Shown here: positions 48,111-55,913 of the stretch, in pieces | Position numbering within the stretch: position 1 is the stretch's first letter | How the letters are laid out: each line of letters starts with the position of its first letter | Source: a virus | Virus record (IMG/VR): IMGVR_UViG_3300017765_000001 | Span: 46,338-110,337 of that record | Strand: one strand, 5' to 3' | Length of the DNA: 64,000 bases | Made by a program: the position numbers and the translations under genes | Notes under the pieces: generated by a model | What the model was told of the DNA's origin: nothing | What the model saw: only the letters and a program-made list of their open reading frames with translations | Databases searched by the model: none

Positions 48111-48280
48111 GTTCCTTCGTTATTGTTATCTCTGTACATTTTAAGTATTTCATCATCAGCAGGCATCATGACTGCTGCATGTCCATCATCATTCACTATG
48201 CCAAGGTGTTCACCTTTTTCAACTCTCTCCATTAATTCATCCCATTTATCCTGAAATTCTTTGACTGTGAAAATTTCCAT
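48107..48280 (-). CDS. Phd/YefM antitoxin-like small protein
   Basis: 57 residues: MEIFTVKEFQDKWDELMERV, then GEHLGIVNDDGHAAVMMPAD. The layout (N-terminal strand-helix, 'VEKGEHLGIVNDDGHAAVMMP') is that of the Phd/YefM DNA-binding half; the toxin-binding tail is very short. No toxin gene is adjacent. It may act as an orphan antitoxin or repressor. Coupled with talC by ATGA. Confidence 0.72.
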   Translation of the reverse strand: MEIFTVKEFQDKWDELMERVEKGEHLGIVNDDGHAAVMMPADDEILKMYRDNNNEGT

Positions 48281-48307
48281 TGCACATAGGTTTTGATTAT
48301 ATAGGCA

Positions 48308-48381
48308 TCGAGGTGACAGGATTCGAACCTGCGACCCCTGCTTCCCAAAAGCAGTGCTCTACCAAACTGAGCTACACCTCG
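48308..48381 (-). tRNA. tRNA-Pro (TGG anticodon)
   Basis: Acceptor CGAGGTG/CACCTCG, anticodon stem CTGCT/AGCAG with loop TTTGGGA, T-arm GCAGG-TTCGAAT-CCTGT. Wobble T34 lets it read all CCN codons in principle. Confidence 0.93.
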
Positions 48382-48386
48382 ATGAG

Positions 48387-48473
48387 CGGAGAGGGTGGGA
48401 TTCGAACCCACGTTGCCCTTGCAGACAAGCTGGTTTTCAAGACCAGAGCCATAAACCACTCGACCACCTCTCC
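48387..48473 (-). tRNA. tRNA-Ser (TGA anticodon)
   Basis: 87 nt with the long variable arm of class II tRNAs. Acceptor GGAGAGG/CCTCTCC, anticodon loop CTTGAAA in a CTGGT/ACCAG stem, discriminator G. Confidence 0.93.
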
Positions 48474-48722
48474 TTATCTCTCTTCAAAGTCAAGTCTTCT
48501 GACTTTCCTTTGACGTCTTGCCTCCTGAAAGGCAAGGTCTTCATTTGATAGAACTCCTTTTCTTTTTTTAGGATTGTTAGATTTTACCATAACAATCTTA
48601 CTTAGGTCAACTGCAGTCACCTTATCATCAACCACTGTCATCATATTGGGACATCCACAGGATTGAGATTTGGTGGAGCTCGTGATTTCTTTTCTGCATA
48701 CTTTACATCTTACTGTAATCAT
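48474..48722 (-). CDS. Zinc-finger-like conserved protein between tRNAs
   Basis: 82 residues. CKVCRKEI and SCGCPNM give four cysteines that can bind zinc in the first 27 residues. The C-terminus is basic (FQEARRQRKVRRLDFEE) and could contact nucleic acid. Conserved in cyanomyoviruses as far as I recall. Its stop codon abuts the 5' end of tRNA-Ser. Confidence 0.75.
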   Translation of the reverse strand: MITVRCKVCRKEITSSTKSQSCGCPNMMTVVDDKVTAVDLSKIVMVKSNNPKKRKGVLSNEDLAFQEARRQRKVRRLDFEER

Positions 48723-48742
48723 TGGTTTAGTTGGATACTACA

Positions 48743-48814
48743 TGGGAGATACAAGGATCGAACTTGTGACATCCTCGGTGTAAACGAGATGCTCTACCGC
48801 TGAGCTAATCTCCC
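48743..48814 (-). tRNA. tRNA-Val (TAC anticodon)
   Basis: Acceptor GGGAGAT/ATCTCCC, anticodon loop TTTACAC in a TCTCG/CGAGG stem, T-arm ACAAG-TTCGATC-CTTGT, discriminator A. Confidence 0.93.
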
Positions 48815-48817
48815 ATA

Positions 48818-48890
48818 CTCCTCCACCTGGACTCGAACCAGGGACAAGGTGATTAACAGTCACCTGCTCTACCAACTGAGCTATAGAGGA
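48818..48890 (-). tRNA. tRNA-Asn (GTT anticodon)
   Basis: Acceptor TCCTCTA/TGGAGGA, anticodon stem GGTGA/TCACC with loop CTGTTAA, T-arm CCTGG-TTCGAGT-CCAGG, discriminator G. Only three bases separate it from tRNA-Val. Confidence 0.93.
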
Positions 48891-49097
48891 TTATTCTAAG
48901 ACACTAGTTTCTTGTTTCTTCAATCTAAAATACATCTTATAGTATTTCTTTTTGATTCCATCAAGAGTTTCCTTATCATCACCAAACCCCATCCAATTAC
49001 AGAGTTGTGCTGATCCTTCCAATTCACTAATCAGTCTCAATATATTGACTGACTGAATAGGAAGACCTCCTGGTTGATAATCTTCAATTGGGTTCAT
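48891..49097 (-). CDS. Conserved protein between tRNA genes
   Basis: 68 residues from the ATG at 49097 (MNPIEDYQPGGLPIQSVNIL), GGAG 6 nt upstream. Helical, with SAQLCNWMGFGDDKETLDGI and a basic C-terminus. Stop abuts the tRNA-Asn gene. The longer frame to 49145 enters tRNA-Gly and is a shadow. Function unknown. Confidence 0.72.
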   Translation of the reverse strand: MNPIEDYQPGGLPIQSVNILRLISELEGSAQLCNWMGFGDDKETLDGIKKKYYKMYFRLKKQETSVLE

Positions 49098-49115
49098 AAT
49101 ACTCCAGTAGGAGGA

Positions 49116-49187
49116 AGCGAGTAAGGGGACTTGAACCCCTGACATTCAGCTTGGAAGGCTGACGTTCTACCACTGAACTACACTCGC
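49116..49187 (-). tRNA. tRNA-Gly (TCC anticodon)
   Basis: Acceptor GCGAGTG/TACTCGC, anticodon stem TCAGC/GCTGA with loop CTTCCAA, T-arm AGGGG-TTCAAGT-CCCCT, discriminator T as is usual for Gly. Confidence 0.93.
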
Positions 49188-49206
49188 ATTGTGGGAATAA
49201 ATCCCA

Positions 49207-49278
49207 AGCCAGATAACAGATTTGAACTGATGACCTTTGCTTTACAAAAGCACTGCTCTACCACTGAGCTAATCTGGC
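49207..49278 (-). tRNA. tRNA-Thr (TGT anticodon)
   Basis: Acceptor GCCAGAT/ATCTGGC, anticodon loop TTTGTAA, T-arm with TTCAAAT. The outer pair of the anticodon stem is mismatched (G/A), all else is regular. Confidence 0.9.
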
Positions 49279-49282
49279 AAGG

Positions 49283-49356
49283 CGACTCAAGTAGGATTCG
49301 AACCTACGACCGACTGCTTAGAAGGCAGTTGCTCTGTCCAGCTGAGCTATTGAGTC
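49283..49356 (-). tRNA. tRNA-Arg (TCT anticodon)
   Basis: Acceptor GACTCAA/TTGAGTC, anticodon stem ACTGC/GCAGT with loop CTTCTAA, T-arm GTAGG-TTCGAAT-CCTAC. Reads AGA/AGG, codons frequent in AT-rich phage genes. First in the tRNA transcript, 9 nt after the -10 box of its promoter. Confidence 0.93.
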
Positions 49357-49364
49357 ATGAAATA

Positions 49365-49393
49365 ATTATAGTGGCCTTTGGTTCCTCTGTCAA
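49365..49393 (-). promoter_or_regulatory. Consensus promoter of the tRNA cluster
   Basis: Perfect TTGACA (49393-49388), 17 bp, perfect TATAAT (49370-49365) on the minus strand. Transcription should start near 49358, right at the 5' end of tRNA-Arg, and run through the tRNAs and small genes toward talC. Confidence 0.85.
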
Positions 49394-49615
49394 CTAGGGA
49401 AGATTCTCTGATCCTCCTAGATGGACTTTGTTTTTGGTTGCCATCTCATACATGACTTCATGAATATTCTCTGATTCCTTTGTTCCATAGAACTTGTGTG
49501 CCTCTTCCTTGAAGGCATCATGCTCAATCTTCTTCTGTTTTGATTTGTCTGATAGAACTGCTGGACCAAACCATGGGTCATCTTGCAGATACTCTGGTGC
49601 TGGAACTGTCTTGTG
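49394..49615 (-). pseudogene. Open frame without start codon after an in-frame TAA
   Basis: 73 codons in frame with the 38-aa ORF upstream but separated from it by TAA. Sequence HKTVPAPEYLQDDPWFGPAV ... KKIEHDAFKEEAHKFYGTKE ... KNKVHLGGSENLP reads like a real conserved protein. No ATG, GTG or TTG lies near its beginning (first ATG 50 codons in). Possible readthrough product, unusual start or decayed gene. The tRNA promoter begins directly after its stop. Confidence 0.6.
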
Positions 49616-49732
49616 TTATTTTTTATCCAATTCAGAATTAATCCAGGTTACAAAAGGAATTAAATTAATTGTTTTTTCTTTTCTCAAGACTTTCTTAGCA
49701 ACATTTCTGATTCTATTTAAGAGTTTCTTCAT
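49616..49732 (-). CDS. 38-aa basic protein
   Basis: MKKLLNRIRNVAKKVLRKEK then TINLIPFVTWINSELDKK, amphipathic and basic at the N-terminus. Overlaps the GIY-YIG-like gene by 20 nt. Ends with AAA AAA TAA and the frame continues as an open 73-codon stretch. Could be the N-terminal part of a longer protein. Confidence 0.55.
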   Translation of the reverse strand: MKKLLNRIRNVAKKVLRKEKTINLIPFVTWINSELDKK

Positions 49733-50186
49733 CAAAGTAATCCTTTCTGTAGTAGCGTCCTAAGATATTGCTATTGTAATATGCAGGACTACCATCAGTC
49801 AAGCTTTCTGTCAGGACATTGTGGGCAAACAATTGTCTTGTTTCTTCAAAATTAGTTTTACCTAAAGTGGAGTGGAGGGAAAGTATCTGTCTTGTGAACT
49901 GTCCAATCCCATATCTCCCAAGATCCTCCTTAAGCTCAGGGCAAGACCCCCAGTAATCTCTCCAGTTGCTTTCAGATGTAACTCTTCTCCTGACTGAAGA
50001 ATCACCTTTACTTCTAGGCTTTCGTTTTTGCCAGAAGTATTTTCTACCAATATACTTTTTCTTTGTGATAGTATTGGTAATGCAATACACAAAGCCGTAG
50101 TTGTCCCCAATAAGACTCCCGTCAAAAACCCTACTCTGGTAAATCCAGGGATTGGGGTAGTCGCCATTGATTTCAACTTTTGCCAA
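49713..50186 (-). CDS. GIY-YIG-like (Seg-type) endonuclease
   Basis: 157 residues. YGFVYCITNTITKKKYIGRK (about 30-49) is the GIY-YIG motif of phage free-standing nucleases, with the catalytic Arg after it. The C-terminal half (ARQLFAHNVLTE-like, NSNILGRYY) is typical of T4-like homologs. The start appears to be TTG at 50186, since no ATG exists in this frame nearby. Position beside nrdB is common for homing nucleases. Confidence 0.78.
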   Translation of the reverse strand: MAKVEINGDYPNPWIYQSRVFDGSLIGDNYGFVYCITNTITKKKYIGRKYFWQKRKPRSKGDSSVRRRVTSESNWRDYWGSCPELKEDLGRYGIGQFTRQILSLHSTLGKTNFEETRQLFAHNVLTESLTDGSPAYYNSNILGRYYRKDYFDEETLK

Positions 50187-50205
50187 ATGTTCATAACAAC
50201 TTTCC

Positions 50206-50213
50206 TTATTTAT
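50206..50213 (-). promoter_or_regulatory. Late promoter-like box (AATAAATA)
   Basis: AATAAATA on the minus strand 20 nt before the TTG of the GIY-YIG-like gene, one mismatch from TATAAATA, in the short gap after the 65-aa gene. Confidence 0.4.
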
Positions 50214-50410
50214 TACTCAGTAACTACTGATGCTCCTACCCAACCACCATTGGTGCCATCTGGATTGTTCAGCATAGCCTCTGTTGTAGTCTTATTGGTG
50301 TATTGCTTTCTAGCAGAATAGTCATGAGACCACTTACCACCAGCACCTGTGTAGTATGAGTCCTTAGTAGCATCAATCCTGCTAGGTCTCTTGATGTGAT
50401 AATTTGCCAT
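50213..50410 (-). CDS. Conserved cyanophage protein downstream of nrdB
   Basis: 65 residues: MANYHIKRPSRIDATKDSYY and later NPDGTNGGWVGASVVTE, soluble. Shares one base with the nrdB stop. Small, well-kept gene in related phages as I recall, perhaps virion related. Function unknown. Confidence 0.75.
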   Translation of the reverse strand: MANYHIKRPSRIDATKDSYYTGAGGKWSHDYSARKQYTNKTTTEAMLNNPDGTNGGWVGASVVTE

Positions 50411-51558
50411 TAGAGTTTAAATCCAGTGAATGTGTCTTCTTTAACATCTTGTTTGATGCCCCCAACAACATAAGATTCAACTTCTGTTTCTTGAGGTGCA
50501 ACCTGGAGACCCTTAGAGGAAATCCAGTGTTCAGTCCAGGGGAGGGGATTGTTTTTTGCAGGTACATCATATACTTGCTTCATGCCAATAGACTTGAGTC
50601 TTCTATTGGCAACCCACTCAACATACTTTTTGAGTAGAGTATCATTCAGTCCTATCATTGATCCATCTTTGAAAAGATAGTCTGCCCATCTCTTCTCTTC
50701 ATTGACTGCTCTATCAAACATTGCATAAACCCACTCTTCCTCCTCTTTGGCAATTTCTGCCATTTCAGGATCATCACCCTGTCTCCATTTATTTAGGATA
50801 TTTTGTGTAATTGCAAGATGCTGGTTCTCATCTCTGGCGATAAGAGAGATGATTTTTGCGGACCCTTCCATAAGTTTAAGTTCACCAAATGCAAAGCTGC
50901 AAGCGAAACTAACATAAAAGCGAATACCCTCGAGAATGTTGACATTTGCAATTGCTCTATACAATTTGCGCTTCAGTTCTCTCCTCTCAACTCTTCCTGC
51001 TATGTGCCCCTCATTAGCAAGTTCCCACATAGTGCTGGTGTCATACATGTGAGCACTATTGATGAAGTCATCATAGGACTCTGTGACAGTCCCTGCTCTC
51101 TCAAGAATTCTTTCATCAGTCACAATTTTATCCAGAACCTCTGAAGGATCTGAATAAACATTCTTGATGACATATGTGTATGAACGACTATGGATCATCT
51201 CCATGAACCCCCAGACCTCCATACATGCCTCTAATTCAGGCAGAGAGCAGTATGGAATGAAAGCCATACCTGGTCCCCTACCTTGAACAGAATCAAGCAG
51301 AATTTGGTACTTCAGATTAGAAGTATAGATGTGTTTTTGCTCAGGTCTGAGTGTTTGATAGTCACCTCTATCTTTTTGTAGAGAGACTTCCTCTGGTCTC
51401 CAAAAGTATCCTAACTGTTGTGTTGTGAGTTTATCAAAAATACCATATTTAAATGAATCATATCTCTGTATTCCCAGTGGTTTGCCAAAGAACATTGGTT
51501 GTTTTTTGGTGTTAACCTGTTCAGAGTTGAAAACTGTCATTCTCTGAACTGGGTTCAT
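50410..51558 (-). CDS. nrdB: Ribonucleotide reductase small subunit NrdB
   Basis: 382 residues from the ATG at 51558 (MNPVQRMTVFNSEQVNTKKQ), class Ia R2. Di-iron and radical site: LPELEACMEVWGFMEMIHSR with Tyr in SYTYVIKN (about 118-146), and ARDENQHLAI (about 235-244). A TTG upstream at 51612 would overlap nrdA. Works with NrdA to make dNDPs. C-terminus (VKEDTFTGFKL) is the NrdA-docking tail. Confidence 0.96.
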   Translation of the reverse strand: MNPVQRMTVFNSEQVNTKKQPMFFGKPLGIQRYDSFKYGIFDKLTTQQLGYFWRPEEVSLQKDRGDYQTLRPEQKHIYTSNLKYQILLDSVQGRGPGMAFIPYCSLPELEACMEVWGFMEMIHSRSYTYVIKNVYSDPSEVLDKIVTDERILERAGTVTESYDDFINSAHMYDTSTMWELANEGHIAGRVERRELKRKLYRAIANVNILEGIRFYVSFACSFAFGELKLMEGSAKIISLIARDENQHLAITQNILNKWRQGDDPEMAEIAKEEEEWVYAMFDRAVNEEKRWADYLFKDGSMIGLNDTLLKKYVEWVANRRLKSIGMKQVYDVPAKNNPLPWTEHWISSKGLQVAPQETEVESYVVGGIKQDVKEDTFTGFKL

Positions 51559-51592
51559 TTTGATGCTACCTATTGGTGATGTCACGTCTCTT

Positions 51593-53893
51593 TTAAACTG
51601 CACAGGATTCACACTCCCCCTCCTCTACTTTTTCTAGTTCTTGCATTAATGATTCTAATTTAGAAGACTTATCATCAACAACCTCATCAGTCTTGATGTC
51701 ATATGTGTTCTGATAATAAGAAGTCTTCCAACCATACTTATATGTAGTCAAAAGGTCTTTTGCCATTTCAGAAACTGGGACCTCATTATCTGGGTAATTT
51801 TCTGGATTGTAAGACCAGTTACCAGATATAGCCTGATCAAAGAATTTCTGCATCACAGACACCACATTTATGTAACCTTTGTTGTCAGGCATCTCCCACA
51901 GAAGTGTATAATTGTTCTTCAGTGTGTTGTACTGCGGAACAATCTGCTTAAGAGGCCCTTTCTTGGATTTTTTAATGGACAGATAGTCTCTAGGTGGCTC
52001 GATTCCATTTGTTGCGTTTGACACAACGGAACTGCTCTCTGATGGCATCTGAGCAGACAGTGTTGAGTGCCTAAGACCGTGTGTGGAGATAGATGTTCTA
52101 AGATCTTCCCAATCATGTACTAACTCCTGACTAGAAATTTCATCAACATCTTTCTTGTATGTATCAATAGGAAGGATGCCATCAGCATACTTAGTTCTAC
52201 CAAAATATTCACAATGCCCCTTCTCCTGTGCAAGTTTGTTTGATGCCTTTAGGAGATAGTATTGGAAGGACTCAGCAAGTCCATGAACTGCATCCCATGC
52301 CTCCTGAGATCCATAATCAAATCCAAGTTTGGCAAGATAATGTGCCAGACCAATAAATCCAATTCCAAGGGACCTACGTGCCTTTGTAGCAATCTCTGCT
52401 GCCTTCACAGGATATTCCTGGTAGTCAATCAATTCATCAAGGGCACGCACTGAAAGATCACATAACTCCTCCAACTCATCATCAGATCTTACCTTACCAA
52501 CATTGATAGCAGATAGGATACACAGTGCAATCTCACCAAGATGATCATCAATATGTGAGATTGGATATGTGGGCAAAGTGATTTCTTGACAAAGATTACT
52601 CATCTCCACCTTATCCTTGAAGGAGGAATGAGAATTGCAGTGATCAATATTCATGATGTAAAGACGACCTGTCTCTGCTCTCTCTTTCAGGATGTCAAGA
52701 AATAGTTTTTGAGCACTGATAGTTTTTCTTGGAATAGACTCATCTGTTTCATAAGAAACATATAAGTCATCAAATCTATCAGTACCAAAAGCACCATACA
52801 GATTTGGAACGTCATGTGGAGAGAAGAGAGAAATGTCTCCTCCTTGTATGAATCTCTCATAGAAGAGTTTACTGATTTGAATACTATAATCTAACTTACG
52901 AACTCTGTTATCTTCTGTGCCCTTGTTGTTCTTGAGAACAATAATGTCTTCTATTTCTTGGTGCCAGATTGGGAAGTGGACAGTCGCTGACCCACCTCGT
53001 ATTCCATTTTGTGTACAACACCTGACAGTTGATTCAAACTTTTTAAGGAAAGGAATAACACCTGTGTGTTGAACTTCTCCACCCCTGATTTTACTGTTGA
53101 TGCCACGGATTCTGCCTGCGTTGATGCCGATTCCTGCCCTTTGAGCAACATATCTCCCAATAGCCATATCACTGCTAAAGATAGAATCGAGGGAGTCATC
53201 AACATCAACAAGAACGCAAGAAGCAAACTGTCTGAGAGGTGTTCTGACCCCAGCCATGATTGGGGTGGGGATGTTGATTTTGTGCTTGCTGATTGCGTCG
53301 TAGTATCTTTTGACATAATTCAGTTTAGTTTCTTTTGGATACTCAGAAAAAATAGTTAAGGCAATCATCATGTACATAAACTGTGGAGTTTCATAAACTC
53401 CTCCACCACTGCGATCTTGCACAAGGTACTTATCCACAACCTGGCGTAAACCAGCATAAGTAAAGAGAAAATCACGATCATGATCAATGAAAGAATTAGC
53501 TTTCTCAATTTCTTCTTTTGAATATTTAGAGTAAATATTTGCATCATAGACATCCTTGTTCACACAACTGTAAATATGTTGTTCAAGGTGTGGCAACTCT
53601 CTCATCTTGCCATACAACTGCTTTCTAAGGGCAAATAAGAGCAGTCTAGCAGCAACAAATTGATAGTTAGGATGCTCCAGATCAATCAGGTCAGAAGCAC
53701 TTTTAATCAGGATTTCTTGGATCTCCTGAGTTGAAATGCCATCATAGAACTGAATGCCAGAAGTCATTTCTACCTGGCTAGCAGATACACCAGCAAGTCC
53801 AACAGTTGCCTCTTCAACCATCAGATGCATCTTATCTAAGTCAAGAGGTTCAATTTGACCATTTCTTTTTGTTACCTTGATTCCATTACTCAT
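51593..53893 (-). CDS. nrdA: Ribonucleotide reductase large subunit NrdA
   Basis: 766 residues, full-length class Ia R1. N-terminal ATP-cone (IKVTKRNGQIEPLDLDKMHL), catalytic-site region with CCTQNGIRGGSATVHFP (about 290), NLCQEITLP (about 430) and redox C-terminus GECESCAV with paired cysteines. No intein or intron. Overlaps the primase gene by 4 nt. Reducing equivalents would come from glutaredoxin/NADPH. Confidence 0.97.
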   Translation of the reverse strand: MSNGIKVTKRNGQIEPLDLDKMHLMVEEATVGLAGVSASQVEMTSGIQFYDGISTQEIQEILIKSASDLIDLEHPNYQFVAARLLLFALRKQLYGKMRELPHLEQHIYSCVNKDVYDANIYSKYSKEEIEKANSFIDHDRDFLFTYAGLRQVVDKYLVQDRSGGGVYETPQFMYMMIALTIFSEYPKETKLNYVKRYYDAISKHKINIPTPIMAGVRTPLRQFASCVLVDVDDSLDSIFSSDMAIGRYVAQRAGIGINAGRIRGINSKIRGGEVQHTGVIPFLKKFESTVRCCTQNGIRGGSATVHFPIWHQEIEDIIVLKNNKGTEDNRVRKLDYSIQISKLFYERFIQGGDISLFSPHDVPNLYGAFGTDRFDDLYVSYETDESIPRKTISAQKLFLDILKERAETGRLYIMNIDHCNSHSSFKDKVEMSNLCQEITLPTYPISHIDDHLGEIALCILSAINVGKVRSDDELEELCDLSVRALDELIDYQEYPVKAAEIATKARRSLGIGFIGLAHYLAKLGFDYGSQEAWDAVHGLAESFQYYLLKASNKLAQEKGHCEYFGRTKYADGILPIDTYKKDVDEISSQELVHDWEDLRTSISTHGLRHSTLSAQMPSESSSVVSNATNGIEPPRDYLSIKKSKKGPLKQIVPQYNTLKNNYTLLWEMPDNKGYINVVSVMQKFFDQAISGNWSYNPENYPDNEVPVSEMAKDLLTTYKYGWKTSYYQNTYDIKTDEVVDDKSSKLESLMQELEKVEEGECESCAV

Positions 53894-54873
53894 ATCTTTT
53901 TCCAGGTGGTAAACTTAAGTTTTGCTTCTAAACCAGAGTAGACATTTGATTCTACTAATTTTTTAACATCATGTCCAGCCAATACCATATCATTTAGGTC
54001 TTTCTCTCTGATGTTTGAGGGAAAGATAACTACTGAGTCACCTCTTTCAATTGTTCTGCTGATGCGTTGGACGATCTCTCTATTACGAGGTTCGTTATCA
54101 TAGACCCAGACAGGATTGCTAACCCCCCAGTCCCCAACATCAGCATCAGCACCACACATTGCAATCGCATTTTGAAGGAATGTGCTATCAAAAGGTCCTT
54201 CTGTGACGTATACTGGCACATCTGTAGAAATGTTGTCCAGTCCATATATCTTTGGTTCTTCATCCTCAAACATGATGGTAATGTATTTAATAGGGTTTGA
54301 AGAGAGAGCTCTTCCCTGCACCCCAATCAGGTGTTTGTTTCTATACAAAGGTATCACAATCCTTGACTCACCATAGGTGGTGTCAGGAAATGTATCAGGT
54401 TTCATAGTGTTTATGAATTCCTGAAAGTTTGCTGTATAGTAAAACTCTCCATCAAAGATTGCTCTTGTGTGGAGATACATTTTAGATTGAGTGACATCAA
54501 ATGCTGATGGTAAATCAATCTTTTTTCTGAATACTGGTTTAGAATCCAACTTCTTAAAAATGTCTTCTGGGGTTTCTGTAGTGAAGTTCTTTCCAGTATG
54601 ACCTTCTTTGAACTTCTCAAAAACATATTGTTTATGAGTAACAGGATCTATTTCTTTCAAAAAATTATTGAGAGAAATATTCACACCACAATTATGACAC
54701 TTATAGTTAGTATTGTTCTTAACTTGATAAAAATATCCTCTTGCTTTATTCTTATTCTTCTTTGAGTCTCCACAAATAGGGCATCTACAATTATATAAGT
54801 TTTGCTTTACCTTTTTGAACTTAGAGAGTCTGGAAGATATCAAATTAATATATTTGACATCAATAAAATCCAT
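53890..54873 (-). CDS. 61: DNA primase gp61
   Basis: 327 residues (T4 gp61 342). Zinc-ribbon CRCPICGDSKK and YKCHNCG at residues 29-63, then the TOPRIM-type core with VYVTEGPFDSTFLQNA (about 220-235, catalytic Glu) and VWVYDNEPRNREIV (about 255-268, DxD equivalent). Makes RNA primers with the gp41 helicase. Followed by nrdA in the same operon. Confidence 0.9.
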   Translation of the reverse strand: MDFIDVKYINLISSRLSKFKKVKQNLYNCRCPICGDSKKNKNKARGYFYQVKNNTNYKCHNCGVNISLNNFLKEIDPVTHKQYVFEKFKEGHTGKNFTTETPEDIFKKLDSKPVFRKKIDLPSAFDVTQSKMYLHTRAIFDGEFYYTANFQEFINTMKPDTFPDTTYGESRIVIPLYRNKHLIGVQGRALSSNPIKYITIMFEDEEPKIYGLDNISTDVPVYVTEGPFDSTFLQNAIAMCGADADVGDWGVSNPVWVYDNEPRNREIVQRISRTIERGDSVVIFPSNIREKDLNDMVLAGHDVKKLVESNVYSGLEAKLKFTTWKKI

Positions 54874-54880
54874 GCATCAA

Positions 54881-55258
54881 CTAATAACTCCTCTCAATAC
54901 TAGGTGGTTCAGTGATGTTTGTCAATATATCAGGGTTACTTGCAAACACTCTTGTTCCAAAGGTAATAACTGCCAGTCCACCAACTGCCATCCATACCCT
55001 TTTCTCTAGTCCACGTAATCTTTGCAACACACTGTCATGATCTGCGTCCATTTTATCACGGAGTTTGTCAATCTTTGTAAAGAGTACAGTGTCAATTTCT
55101 TCTTGTTTTGATAAGCGCTCTTCATGTACTGCAAGCATCCTACTCACAGTTGTATTTACCTCACTTAATTTTTCAATTGCAGTGTCAAGTTTGATGATTA
55201 TGGGTTTCAGATCTTCAAGTTTTTGATTTAATACTGCTACCTTAACTTCGTTTTCCAT
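54881..55258 (-). CDS. Coiled-coil protein with a membrane helix
   Basis: 125 residues. Long charged helix (about 5-85) with regular hydrophobic heptads, then VWMAVGGLAVITFGTRVFAS (about 89-108), a membrane helix, and a short tail. Same layout as the 103-aa protein at 22.0-22.3 kb. Could be a holin partner or an anchor. Overlaps the next gene by 17 nt. Confidence 0.72.
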   Translation of the reverse strand: MENEVKVAVLNQKLEDLKPIIIKLDTAIEKLSEVNTTVSRMLAVHEERLSKQEEIDTVLFTKIDKLRDKMDADHDSVLQRLRGLEKRVWMAVGGLAVITFGTRVFASNPDILTNITEPPSIERSY

Positions 55259-55535
55259 TGGGACTAAAGTAGGGATTGAAGTCCATAACCTTTCTCATTG
55301 CTTTCTTATCCTCTCTCTTCTTTCTATTATTCATCAACTGATTCATATACTTTTTCACATACTTTCTTCTGCCATCTAACTTTACTGGAGGATCATCACC
55401 CGCTGGTTGTGTGCCAGCAATCTTTCCTCCACCAATATTATTAGCAGGAATAGCACCATCTTCATTTACTTCAAATTCACTATACATTGCAACTCTGAAT
55501 GCATCGATGAATCTATCAATTTTAGACTTTTCCAT
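55242..55535 (-). CDS. Conserved basic protein
   Basis: 97 residues: MEKSKIDRFIDAFRVAMYSE, a Gly/Pro linker (NNIGGGKIAGTQPAGDDPPV) and a basic C-terminal helix (KKREDKKAMRKVMDFNP) ending YFSPNGKRS. Looks like a capsid/prohead-associated short protein. Overlaps the next gene by 14 nt. Confidence 0.7.
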   Translation of the reverse strand: MEKSKIDRFIDAFRVAMYSEFEVNEDGAIPANNIGGGKIAGTQPAGDDPPVKLDGRRKYVKKYMNQLMNNRKKREDKKAMRKVMDFNPYFSPNGKRS

Positions 55536-55908
55536 TAGTGATTCTCTCTAATTCTGAAAGACAATCATCATCTATCTCAATATCATGTATGTAACATCTG
55601 GGACTATCAGGTAGTCTTTCCAAGAAAATAATAAATGTTTTTACCATAGACCACAAGTCCTTCTCTATTTTAAAAAATAGCATTGGAGTTGTTGCCTCAC
55701 CAAAAATATTATACAGTATGATGAAGTGATTGATAAGGAGATGAGCCTTCAATTCACCAGAGGATTTATACTTTTTGAGCAACCTCTTGATATATTTAAA
55801 ATGATTCAAGTCCTTATCAAAATCCTCCTTTGTTATAGCATGGGGATTCTCATAATTTTTAATTGCGAATAAGAGGAAATTATCCTCATTCAATTCAGAA
55901 AATATCAT
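55522..55908 (-). CDS. Conserved helical protein
   Basis: 128 residues, lysine-, phenylalanine- and leucine-rich. KNYENPHAITKEDFDKDL near the start and KAHLLINHFIILYNIFGEAT in the middle, a region found in many marine T4-like phages. No catalytic motif. It lies between structural genes; role unknown. Confidence 0.72.
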   Translation of the reverse strand: MIFSELNEDNFLLFAIKNYENPHAITKEDFDKDLNHFKYIKRLLKKYKSSGELKAHLLINHFIILYNIFGEATTPMLFFKIEKDLWSMVKTFIIFLERLPDSPRCYIHDIEIDDDCLSELERITNGKV

Positions 55909-55913
55909 TTACA

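Noticed and set aside
49862-50194. 110-aa minus-strand ORF starting with ATG
   Set aside because: Overlaps the conserved GIY-YIG-type frame; composition is not like a real protein.
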